64,000 nucleotides of DNA. Origin: Platanthera guangdongensis (lineage: Eukaryota > Streptophyta > Magnoliopsida > Asparagales > Orchidaceae). How positions within the stretch are numbered: the first letter of the stretch is position 1; the number at the start of each line of letters is the position of its first letter. Below are positions 33,415 to 42,651 of this stretch, in pieces. Position numbers and translations under genes: made by a program. Location: positions 99,933,707-99,997,706 of the forward strand of contig CM077159.1 in the NCBI GenBank assembly GCA_039583875.1. Direction: 5' to 3'. Below the pieces are notes generated by a model. The model searched no databases. It worked only from the letters and a program-made list of their open reading frames with translations, and was not told where the DNA came from.

Positions 33415-35490
33415 TCAGGGAGACGCGTTGTATCCCTCCGAGCTCTTGCTTGAACTCCCGCGAGAGCTCTCGCCTGAGCCCTCCCCGGATGTCTCGACAG
33501 CCGCGGCAGGGGATTTCGGGACATCCGAGGGCGGGGAATCGGTCGCGCCTGGGGGCTTCTGGATGGGCTCGAAGAGCCAAGGGACGAGCTGGCGAGCGGT
33601 GATGGACTTGCCACTCCCGTCCAAGCCGCTTACGTCTCGCAGCGTCTCCAGGGTCAGCCTGACCGTCGCTTGAGCGTTGGCCGGCAGGAGCTTGTCGATG
33701 TCGTATTCTGAGTAGTGGCGGCTCCTCAGCCTTTCGTCCAGCGAAGGAGGAGGCGGGACAGCAGTCGCCTCCATGCGCCGGAGCTGGTCCTTCAGTAGGA
33801 CGTTCTCGTATCGTATCTGGGCTAGTTCCGCGCAAAGCGCCACGGCCTGAGCGGAGTCCTGCGTAAAGAGAGGTCAGTATGGGAGGAAAAAGGTCAAAAT
33901 CTACGGTGGCGAGAGCAAATGTCGTGAAAGGTCTCACTTACCTCTTCCGCCGGGCGCAAGGACAGCAGTTGCTTAGCATCTGCCAGCTCTATCTTCAGGG
34001 CAGCCGCCTGAGCCACCGCCTCCTCCCTTTCCTTGAGCATGTCTTGAAAGTTGCGGTCGATAGTGATACTTCGACGCGCGCACATGTACGCAAGCTCGGT
34101 CCCGTGCATCAGGGCCCGGGTGGAGTCGTAGGCCAGGAGCCGGGTGGACATTTTATCGTAGAGGCCGGCATTCTCCCGGCTGTAAAGGCTGTAACCCAAG
34201 GAGAAGGCCTCGCTGGTGACTTGTTCTCGCTGCGCCCAGCTGGGTAGAAGAGACGAGATCGAGACCCTGTTGGTCTCAGGGTCCCACTGAAGCAGCGGTT
34301 TATTTTCCGCATCGAGGCACTTCGTGCCAAGACCAAAATTTTGATGCCCCCTCGGCACCTCTTCGGGCGGAGACTGAGCGGAGGTCTCAGCGGCGGCCCC
34401 CTTGCCATCTGCCCCGCTGGCGGCCGGGGGGTTCTCGGTAGGTGCCCCGGCGCCACTGCTGGCAGCAGCAATCTCGCTGGCAGCCTGCAGGATTTCTTCA
34501 AAGGAACGGCCTGGAGCGGGAGGTCGGGAGGGCAGAACCGCTACGGCTTTCCCCTTGTCAGCAGCAGTTGTTTTGGGTCTCTTTAGCGCTTGGGGCAAAG
34601 GGACGCTGAGCTTCCGCTTCCCGGCGCCGGTCGGGGGAAGTGGGGTCGGCTCGTCCCGGCAATCTTGGGTCGCGGACTTCGCGAGAGCTAGCGGATCTCT
34701 CGCGTCCTGGCTCTCGGCAGCCTGAGCCTCGGCGAAGGGTTGGAGCAGGGGGATCTCGCGCTCTCCTGCAAAGGCGACAGCACTCAGCACTAAATCTTAA
34801 AACAGGGAATAGCGAGTCAAAGGCGAGACCATACCTTCCCCCGGGGGCACTGGGAGGAGCGAATCGACGCCCCGCCGGAGGAACTGGACGTCGAAATCCT
34901 TAGTTTCGAAGAACTCAAGGAGGGCGCTCTCGCGCGAGCCCAGGGAGGGCGGCTTATAGGCGGCGTCCTCGTACTGAATGGGCGCGAGAGGAACGTTGTC
35001 GAAGTCGCCGGAAACGAAAACGAACTTCTCGCCCTAGTGATGGTGCTTATTGGTGAGACCGGTGGTCTTGAGCTGCTGCCCCGAGAAGAAGACCACCCTC
35101 CCTTAGCACAGAAGGTAAACAGCTTCCAGAAGATGGGGAGGCTGAACTCGATCCTCTCGGATCGCATGTAGCAGATGAACGCCACAAGGATTGCAACCGA
35201 GTTAGGATTCAGCTGCGCGGGAACCACTCCATAATACCGGAGGGCCTGGCGCATCTCTGGCCAGAGGGGGAGGTGGAAGCCCACCTCGAAGTGCTCAAGG
35301 GGAATAGCGAGCTCCCCTCCCCCGCGCTGTTCACCCTGTCACAATTGACAGGGTTTCGAGCGGTGAAGCCGACGGAAATGTAGCGGGACTTGATCAGTTG
35401 GTACTCCTCCGGGGTTAGGCTGCAAAGGGGGAACTGGTGCTTTTGGAAGGCTTCCGCGCAAATGGAGCGTCCCTCGTTTCCGCCTGGCAT
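33415..35490 (-). pseudogene. Antisense spliced gene a2: plant 'gypsy type transposon' domain protein, exon 1 damaged
   Basis: Read leftwards from ATG 35490-35488 (MPGGNEGRSICAEAF). Exon 1 (35490-34835) has QFPLCSLTPEEYQLIKSRYI, GFHLPLWPEMRQALRYYGVV and AQLNPNSVAILVAFICYM, which resemble the 'putative gypsy type transposon' domain family (Pfam PF04195; my recollection, not searched). It needs one-base shifts near 35315 and 35090 and has a TAG near 35036. Intron 1 (34766-34834, 69 bases) and intron 2 (33859-33941, 83 bases) are GT-AG, in phase 1 and 0. Exon 2 (33942-34765) has a Pro/Ala-rich region, KRPKTTAADKGKAV and a helical end; exon 3 (33415-33858) has a coiled coil (AELAQIRYENVLLKDQLRRM) and Ser tail. 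Exons 2 and 3 are open. Confidence 0.75.
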
Positions 35491-35673
35491 CGTGCTTGTG
35501 GGATTGAGGACGAAGACTTAAGAAAAGAGGCCAGAGCGAAAGCTAAGCCAGAACGAGAGAGGGAAGCGGAAGCAAGTAGGAGTTCTCGGCAAGCCGCGAA
35601 AGCAACGAGGAAAAAAGCACAGGGTCCGGATCGGAGAAATAAATACGGTGGGTGGACCCCCCCCCCCCCCCCC

Positions 35674-35681
35674 ATTTATAG
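35674..35681 (-). promoter_or_regulatory. Candidate TATA box of a2
   Basis: The minus strand reads CTATAAAT, about 185 bases upstream of the a2 ATG and next to a long C-run (35657-35673). No other good TATA lies between it and the ATG. It supports a2 having its own promoter, but it is a short motif. Confidence 0.45.
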
Positions 35682-35779
35682 AAAATCGTGATCGTAATGG
35701 CTGTTCCCAAAAAGGCGGCGGGGGTACAGCCGTCACGCCGTAAGTCGGCGACGCCTCGGTTTCCCGCCCAAGTTGACAG

Positions 35780-37418
35780 TGAAAGTCCACCTAGTGTCAA
35801 CAAAGTTCACCTATGGGGGGGAATAGGTGACGTGTAGCGCTTTTGCGGAATTTACGAATGTACCTGCACAATAAAAATAAAAAGCACAGCACACAGAATA
35901 CACAGGCAATTTATAGTGGTTCCCCGACTTGGGTACATCCACTTTCCCCCTTCGACCTATCTCCCAACAAGGGACGACTCGGTCTCTTCTCCAACAGGAT
36001 TGAAATCCAATCCCTGCACTATCGGAAGGAACCCTTCCACACGTGAGAGTCAACACTCCCACAAAACGGGTTGCACCCAACCCTTACAACACGGAACAAA
36101 CGTTCCTTTACAACAAAAGTAAATATAGAATATACACGAGATACAAACTTCGTTTGGAGACTACGGTGTTCCTCTTCGTTCGACGACGTGTTCGTGAAGT
36201 CAACGAAGAGTCTACAACCTTGGTCTCTCTTGGAAAGGATCTCCCCGGAACCGGCGGCGGCAACACGAGCGGCGGCTAGCTTCGGGATCGGCGGCTATGA
36301 TGATGAGCGGCTGCTGAAATTAGAGATCCAATCTTCGTAGCGAAGCAAGCTAGGTCTACCAACGGTCACTCGAGGATCGGTCGTCTCGATCGATTCGGAC
36401 GGGGAAGTTTTTCCCGATCAACAAATCGAGAGACAAGAGATCTCTGGATAGACTCGTGAGACTCTAAGCTTTGTTAAGCTTCTGTCGCCGGAGATCGGGA
36501 AGAGAAGCGATCAACAGCGGCGACCAACTTATCGCGAGCGGCGGTGGCGACGGCGGAGCGGAAGCGACGATTTAGGGTTTTCCCGTGCTCGCGTATTTCT
36601 TATTTTTCTTCGCCTTTTTACTGTTCAAATATACCCATGTATTTATACATTGAAGACCCATACAATATGACCGTTGTGGGTCCCACAAATAGAAACCCGA
36701 AATCCGGTTCAAACTAGTCCAGCGGCAGAATCCGGTCCAGCAGCATCCAGAGAAAACGCCAAGTAAAATTCGTCGAGAATCGTTGGTGATTCTCGACGAA
36801 TCGGCGAGAATCAGTTAACGATTCTCGACGATTCGTCGAGAATCACTAGTGATTCTCGACGATTCCCTTGTTGATTCTCAACGATTTTCACTTGGTATTC
36901 ATGACCTGCTCAGCGACGGGTTCGGCGAGAATCATTAGTGATTCTCGCCGAATCTCACTTGGCACCATTTTAAGGTAGCCGGAAGGAGTCGGCGAGAATC
37001 ACTAATGATTCTCGACGATTCGGCGAGAATCACTAGTGATTCTCGCCGAATCGGCGAGAATCACTTGGTGATTCTCGTTGACTTTCACTTAGACGAATTT
37101 TCGTCATTCCACTCAAGAGCTGCTCCTTGACCCATCCTTGCTCCTTGTCTTCTCTTGCATAAACATGGCCCTGTACTTGAAAGTAAGTGCACTCCAATAG
37201 AGAGAGTACACGTAGGCCAACACACTGATCTGCTCAACGAGGGATTACGTCGTGCAGACCCGTGTATATTGACCTACTGCACCCTGACATTGATGTGCAC
37301 TTAGCGTGGAAGAACTGCAAGCACAACTTAAGAAGGTTCATCAAATACATTGTGAATTCATCTTAGCTTGACAGGTGGCTTCCTCAAATCCAGGTGATTG
37401 TGGATACAATACCCAACA
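35780..37418 (-). repeat. 3' LTR of S3
   Basis: On the minus strand it starts TGTTGGGTATTG (37418) and ends CTTTCA (35780), 1639 bases. It has the GAATC-containing palindrome array at 36770-37090, a TATA-like TGTATAAAT near 36648-36640, and a C-run near the end (35815-35820 as G on plus). The short ORFs inside are duplicated in the other LTR and are not genes. Confidence 0.95.
36770..37090. repeat. TCG(T/C)CGAGAATC palindromic array in the S3 3' LTR
   Basis: Around eight inverted pairs of CGGCGAGAATC or CGTCGAGAATC with their complements, separated by 3-9 bases such as ACTAGT or GTTGGT. One unit (37016-37053) is a perfect 38-base palindrome centred on CACTAGTG. The other LTR carries the same array at 43640-43960, with one shortened unit near 43710. 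Confidence 0.93.
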
Positions 37419-37432
37419 ATCTCCCCCTATTT
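37419..37432 (-). promoter_or_regulatory. Polypurine tract of S3
   Basis: The minus strand reads AAATAGGGGGAGAT and touches the LTR start at 37418. It is identical in sequence to those of S1 and S2. Confidence 0.9.
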
Positions 37433-37669
37433 GACGAAGTCAAAACCCTACTAGCTAAGATGAATAACACTAATCAAATAATAAAAAATAGCATTCAGAA
37501 GTTAAACATGCAGTACAAGAGAATATAAACAATCAGATCAGGACTTGAGTCATTCACAAATTCAAATACGAATGTATATATATATATATATATAATCTCA
37601 GAATTGTTCATATCATAACAATAATCATTAAATGTTTTTAGGAGAGAATGACAAGCTACAAGTTGTTGA

Positions 37670-39964
37670 CTATCTTTCCTTAGCTAAGTCCTCCTTGAGT
37701 TTTTGCGCCAAGAACTTCTTCCTTTGTCTCTCCATGTACTCTTTAGGCTTCGGGTAGTATCTGGGAGGAGGAACTTTATCTGCATCTGTGTTGTTTCTGA
37801 AGAAGATGTTTCGTTTTGCTTCATACGTCTTGTACCTTTCCCACTCATACTGGCTGTAAACTTCGTTCTGATTTAGTTCTCCCTTTTCTTGTAGCCAGAA
37901 GGTGTCCATGATGATGTTCTTTGAAACTGGACTCCACTTTTCGTTTCGAACTTCCTCCTCACTCATTCTGATTCTCTTCTCCGTTATTGTATCCTTGGAG
38001 GTCCCTTCCTGAGCTTTTCTCTTTCCCCTGGCTTTTGCTAAGGCCTCTTGGTCAAACATGCTCCTCAGTTTAGCTTTGGAGAGAGCCCTAGCATCAGCTT
38101 CATTTGTGGGAACATCTGCAGCACTTGCACTTATTCCTTCAGCAGCACCTACTCCCTCAGCGGCCGTAGAAGTCTCAAGAGGATGAATATCTGCAGTATT
38201 TTCAGCAAAGGGGATGCCTAACGCCTGGTGGAGCATCCACCAGTTGCTGTCATAGACGTACTTGTTTGACTGTTCGAAGTTTGTGATCATGACTTCTTGA
38301 AGCTCGGCCATCTTAGCTAGATACTCTTTCTCCCCCTTTTTGGCTTCGACCGCGATGGAATTGGCATATGAGTGCAGCGAGTCATCAATATGCTTTGAGG
38401 TCCGGGAGAATTCAGTGACCAAGGTCTGCTGATTTGCGTTGAGAGTGACCATATTACCGTCAAACTTTTGAATGTTGTTTGCTACAACATGAGCGTTCTG
38501 ATTTACTACAGCAAGAGTGTCGGTGGTCTTTTTCAATCCGGCCATAAGAAGTGTGACAGCTTCGTCGGCCGCGGTATACTTCTCTTCAAATTTCTTGTCC
38601 ATCACGTCAAGTTTATGGTTGATCTCCACCATATTCTTGAGCATGAGATTTTCAGACTTCTTAATTCTGTGCAGCAGTTTATTCTGAGCTTCATCAAAGG
38701 AGGCTTTGAGTTCATTCACAATGCCCTGAATGACATTTACAGTGTGAGTGGTTAGCTCATCTCGTAATGGAAGAGCCGGAGGCACTTGTGGGCCTTTCCC
38801 TTCAGCAGACGCATCTGTAGAGCTGGACACCAGCACAGTCTCTACGGGGGGAATGCTGGCGGCCTCTGTAGATTTTTCTGACTCCCCCTCCACTGGTGCA
38901 GGCTTGTCAGATGGAGGTTCAAAGAGATCCGGAGCCTCCAAGGCTTCATGTCCCTCATTCCTGTCTTCCTCTCCGTCATCATCCATGAATTCATCTTCAT
39001 CAGCAGCCTCTTCCGATTCATTGTCAGCAGTCTCCAGCACAGTAGCTTCGGCTCCTTGATCGTTTCGGTTCAGGGCCTCCTCATGCTCCAGCTCAGGTTC
39101 ACTTTGTACGTGTAGATCTGCCACAGCATCTCTGGCCAGCTGAGAGATGTCAGATACTACATCAGTATGGGGGGGTAGAGGCTCCCCCTCGATTCCTGCC
39201 GACAAAGTATCAGGAATTTCACTGTGGGTGACTGCTGGAGATACTCCCTGTTGTTCTTCCACTGCAGTCTGCCCAACACGCCTCTCCCATCGATCAAACA
39301 CACTTGAGTCCATCTTCTTCAAGTAGTGGAGAGGGACACCTTTACTCATGTCAAATTTGTCTCCATTTATCTGGTTTAGATATAGACTTATGATGCGGCC
39401 GAAACTCGGAGAGCCCAAGGTGTCCTTGATCTTCTCGAACAGCAACTCCCCCCAGTTGAACCGTTTACGGCAGACGACAGCTATCAGGATCTTGAACATA
39501 TCCGCTGAGATATGGTCGTGAGAGCCCGGCTTGCAGATGAGCACCTTTCCAATAATGTCAGACAGGAGCTTCCCTTCTTCATTCATATCCTTTCTCTTTA
39601 TGGACCTAGTTCCTCGTGGGAGACCGCAGAATGAGAGAGTTCTGGCTTTGTCATCGTCCTCCAGATAGTCTTCATGCTCCGAGCTAGAAAGCTGCAGGAA
39701 GCGGGTCAGCTTGCTGGCAGATAGCTTGACCTTTGCCCCAGCCACCTTGCTTTTGATTAGTGAGTCGCCATTTCGGAGTCTTGCGGTGGCGAAGAACTCC
39801 AGCACCTCTTTGTCCAAGATTTTGCAAGGGTGCTCCAGGACGAATGTTAGCCCAGCCTCTTCCAGCATCAGAATGATGTTGCGGAATTCGTCTGAGGCGT
39901 GAGAGAACCCAGTCCGAACAAGCTCGCAACCGGTGACCAACCCAGCAGTTGTCCTTGGAGCCAT
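37670..39964 (-). CDS. Intact ORF3 of Sirevirus-like S3 (764 aa), coiled-coil protein
   Basis: A single open frame of 764 codons begins MAPRTTAGLV, the first ATG after the spacer array; S2 also starts MAP. Residues ~1-230 form the shared N-terminal domain (EVLEFFATARLRNGD; DIIGKVLICKPGSHDHISAD; NWGELLFEKI; FGRIISLYLN; FDRWERRV). Residues ~235-400 are acidic and Pro-rich (DEDEFMDDDGEEDRNE). Residues ~400-580 are a long predicted coiled coil (NMVEINHKLDVMDKKFEEKY). Residues ~690-764 repeat the S2 C-terminal block (WSPVSKNIIMDTFW, YSQYEWERYKTYEAKR, YYPKPKEYMERQRKK). Nothing suggests a signal peptide, membrane span or catalytic site. Function is unknown; it is a conserved extra Sirevirus protein. 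Confidence 0.88.
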   Translation of the reverse strand: MAPRTTAGLVTGCELVRTGFSHASDEFRNIILMLEEAGLTFVLEHPCKILDKEVLEFFATARLRNGDSLIKSKVAGAKVKLSASKLTRFLQLSSSEHEDYLEDDDKARTLSFCGLPRGTRSIKRKDMNEEGKLLSDIIGKVLICKPGSHDHISADMFKILIAVVCRKRFNWGELLFEKIKDTLGSPSFGRIISLYLNQINGDKFDMSKGVPLHYLKKMDSSVFDRWERRVGQTAVEEQQGVSPAVTHSEIPDTLSAGIEGEPLPPHTDVVSDISQLARDAVADLHVQSEPELEHEEALNRNDQGAEATVLETADNESEEAADEDEFMDDDGEEDRNEGHEALEAPDLFEPPSDKPAPVEGESEKSTEAASIPPVETVLVSSSTDASAEGKGPQVPPALPLRDELTTHTVNVIQGIVNELKASFDEAQNKLLHRIKKSENLMLKNMVEINHKLDVMDKKFEEKYTAADEAVTLLMAGLKKTTDTLAVVNQNAHVVANNIQKFDGNMVTLNANQQTLVTEFSRTSKHIDDSLHSYANSIAVEAKKGEKEYLAKMAELQEVMITNFEQSNKYVYDSNWWMLHQALGIPFAENTADIHPLETSTAAEGVGAAEGISASAADVPTNEADARALSKAKLRSMFDQEALAKARGKRKAQEGTSKDTITEKRIRMSEEEVRNEKWSPVSKNIIMDTFWLQEKGELNQNEVYSQYEWERYKTYEAKRNIFFRNNTDADKVPPPRYYPKPKEYMERQRKKFLAQKLKEDLAKER

Positions 39965-40082
39965 TGCAGATCTAGAGAGAGAAGCCCTACTCTAAGCTTT
40001 AATGAACACTCAAAAGGAAAGAGTCACTAGTGAGAACGTCCAAGTACGGGTGTGGAAGAGGTTACTTAAAGGCTTAGACGGA

Positions 40083-40520
40083 AATGAGTTGGTGGGCTTC
40101 CAGCGAGAGATCTTCCTTGAGCGTCCTTTGGGAAGACCTTCGGTGTAGACCTTGCGGGAAACAGCGAGGACGGTGCGGGATCCGACGAGAATCTTGCGAG
40201 ACAAACGGCGGAGAAGAATCTTGCGGCGAGAAGATGATCGAGCTTTCTGCGGGTTTCGGCGAGTCGGCGGATAAGGGAAGATTCGGCGGAAGAGCTCTTG
40301 CGAGAAGATGATTCGACGAGCTTCCTGCGGGTTTCGGCGGGTCGGCGGGTAAGGGAAGAATCGGCGGAAGAGCTCTTGCGGGATATCTCCTGCGAAGTGA
40401 GGCGGGATTTGTGTAGCTTGCTCCTTCGGCGGGATTCTTATGGAAGTTGAAGGGTCGGCGAGATTCCAAGTGTATAAAGGGTCGTCGGGAATGCTTCCTT
40501 AAATGTCAAGCTCGACGAGT
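40083..40520 (-). repeat. TCGCCGA/TCGTCGA-rich spacer upstream of S3 ORF3
   Basis: On the minus strand, CGCCGA, CGTCGA and CCCGCCGAA motifs recur about fifteen times, many with GAATC or AAGCTCGTCGAATC. A block near 40240-40300 is repeated at 40303-40370. It occupies the same place as the arrays of S1 and S2 (between pol or gag and ORF3) and shares the core of this element's LTR array, although less regular. The 40521-41002 stretch has no gene or clear repeat. Confidence 0.75.
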
Positions 40521-41002
40521 TAAATGGGATTCTTACGGTTTCCGTTTGTCTAAGTTAATTTGAAAGTCTTCCAACGACGTATCTTTGTAAGGTTTCAGTG
40601 AATTGATTTACGCCTGCAGACGTTAGTTCTCAAATCTACCAGTGGAATTTCCGATAACTCTGTAATGGTGTGTCTAAGGTCTATATTCATCGTGTTACCC
40701 TATCCTTGGATGTGCATACATACACGTATATACAAAGATGTATCTGTATTTAAAGATATGTATATATATATGTAATTGTCAATTGAAAACGACTCAAGTC
40801 TTGGAACTGATCATGAATACCTGGGATTTTGAGAGTCATCGTCTTAGTCCCACAGGTAGAACATATTAGAAGCTCAATGTAAGTATGCTCAATTAGACAT
40901 CACATCTGTTATTGCAGACGCTTGTTTCAATTTAGTCTTGAGCCACCTACTGTCTAGTTCCCATCATATTCACGGGAAACTAGACTACCCTGCAAAAAAG
41001 AA

Positions 41003-42578
41003 TTACTTTACCTTAGGAACCCAAATCATATTGGGTCCTAGGTTCCTGTTAGCATAAGCACGCAACTGCCTTCCTTCAGAAAACCTGTCAGGAAGACTAC
41101 CTCTGTCCCGTGAATGTGGGTAAGCCCTTGCCGTTGGCACAGAGGGGTTGTGCCAACAGTCGACGGCAAAGTGTCCCACTTTGCCACAGCACCAACATGG
41201 GTGAATGTTGTATCGCCGTTTCCGACCTGATCTAGTGACTGAGGTAGTCACGGTCCTAGGTCTAAACGGGATAGAGCATGATCTCCTCACAAAATTTCCT
41301 CTTCCATCGTGACACGTGCAAGGGTGGAAGGAATGCATGTTGTGAGCGTCATGAGGCCGGGAAGGTGGTGCCCTCCTTTCAGGCATCCCCCTTTCAGAGG
41401 CCCCATGAAAACTTACATCATGATTTCTAACCTCCCTATCCTGTGTCCTCGGGTGGTGAGAAGTGTTCTGTGAGCTAGGACATGCAGATTCACATCGAGT
41501 TGAGGCCATGGCAGTGAATACAAAGGGCTCAGAATGAGCCTTTGGTATTCTCTCATGAGTGGCCACGACGGCCCTTGCACTCTGGGTGTCTCCACATGGG
41601 GACAGATTACCCTTGCAGTGACCACGACTATTCTTGTGGTCATACCTGAAGGCATGATGAGTTGCCTTCCTGCTTGGAGTGGGGGGTCGGAACACCGTTT
41701 CCCCATTTCTCCACGCATTGATAATCCGGGAGATCCACCCGTTTTCTTGCTTTCTTTTTATAGCATCAACTTTGGAAAAGTTTGATACTATACGTTTCTC
41801 ATTCTCTAGACTACTCTCTAGAGCTGAGATCTTAGAGTCCTTGACCTTGTTGGACGCCAATTGGAGAACCAACAAGATCTTCAGTCGAGCAATCTCTTGA
41901 GCTTGCTCCTCAGCAAGTAGGTTGCTCGACTGAAGGGCTCTCTTCAGAGAATCAGAATCTTCTGGAGGAACGCAGTTCCTGTCTTCAGAAATTTCAAGAG
42001 ATACGGGGCAGGACGAAGAAGTTACCTGCTCCTCAGCGATATTATCATTAGAGCCAGTGACCATTGTGTCATCCTCATCAGAGCTGCTTTCCTCGCTGGC
42101 CTCTTCAGTCTCAGACATGGACACTGGAGCTCTGATGCAGTCCGAGAGATCCTTGCCTTCATCTTCAGAAGTGAGGACCCCAACATACGCTTCATCCTTT
42201 GATTGACAGCAGATTCCAGCTTTCTCTGACCCCCCCCCCCATCAGCTCTGAGATCATCATCCACAGAGATTTAGCCGTCCTACATTTTTCCAATCTAGAG
42301 CGAGAAGCTCCAGACCAGATATCCATGATAATTTGACGAATCCTCTTATCCAAATTAAAGAATGAAAGCTCCATTTCCGACATCTCAGCAATGCACTTGG
42401 GCACTTGAATTCCAGAGTCAGAGGTCTTCATAGGTATAAAAGGACCCTCTTCCAGGATGAAAGATGCACGAGGATCGATGGCATCCAAGTGATACGACAC
42501 TCTCATCCTCCAGACTGGATAAAACTCCTTTGTACATGCGGGGAGTCTGAGTGGCGATATCTCATAATCCAGCTCCAT
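41003..42578 (-). pseudogene. S3 gag with internal deletion
   Basis: The N-terminal piece (42578-42192) reads MELDYEISPLRLPACTKEFY, FILEEGPFIPMKTSDSGIQV and RTAKSLWMMISELMGG, matching the gag start of S2. At a C-run (42229-42240 on plus) it jumps to a region that in S2 lies about 0.8 kb further on: DEAYVGVLTSEDEGKDLSD, then an acidic stretch, AEEQAQEIARLK and an intact zinc knuckle CWCCGKVGHFAVDCWH. The frame ends at 41003 with LGPNMIWVPKVK, exactly where S2 gag stops, and no protease follows. The capsid core is missing, so this gag would not be functional alone. Confidence 0.82.
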
Positions 42579-42637
42579 GCTTCTGACACTGGTGGCAGGA
42601 TACTACTCAAGGTGTAAACCTTTTGATGAGCAACCTC

Positions 42638-42649
42638 CCTCTGATACCA
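42638..42649 (-). promoter_or_regulatory. Primer binding site of S3
   Basis: The minus strand reads TGGTATCAGAGG two bases after the LTR end (42652). It matches the initiator-Met-type site with one change at the last base. Confidence 0.88.
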
Positions 42650-42651
42650 CT

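Noticed and set aside
33359..33937. Alternative minus-strand ORF of 192 codons over a2 exon 3
   Set aside because: It is a shifted frame that runs through intron 2 and exon 3; the splice-consistent frame has a coiled coil and joins in phase.
35843..36340. Short ORFs near the left S3 LTR
   Set aside because: The same ORFs occur at 42716-43213 with the same sequence, because both stretches are LTR copies.
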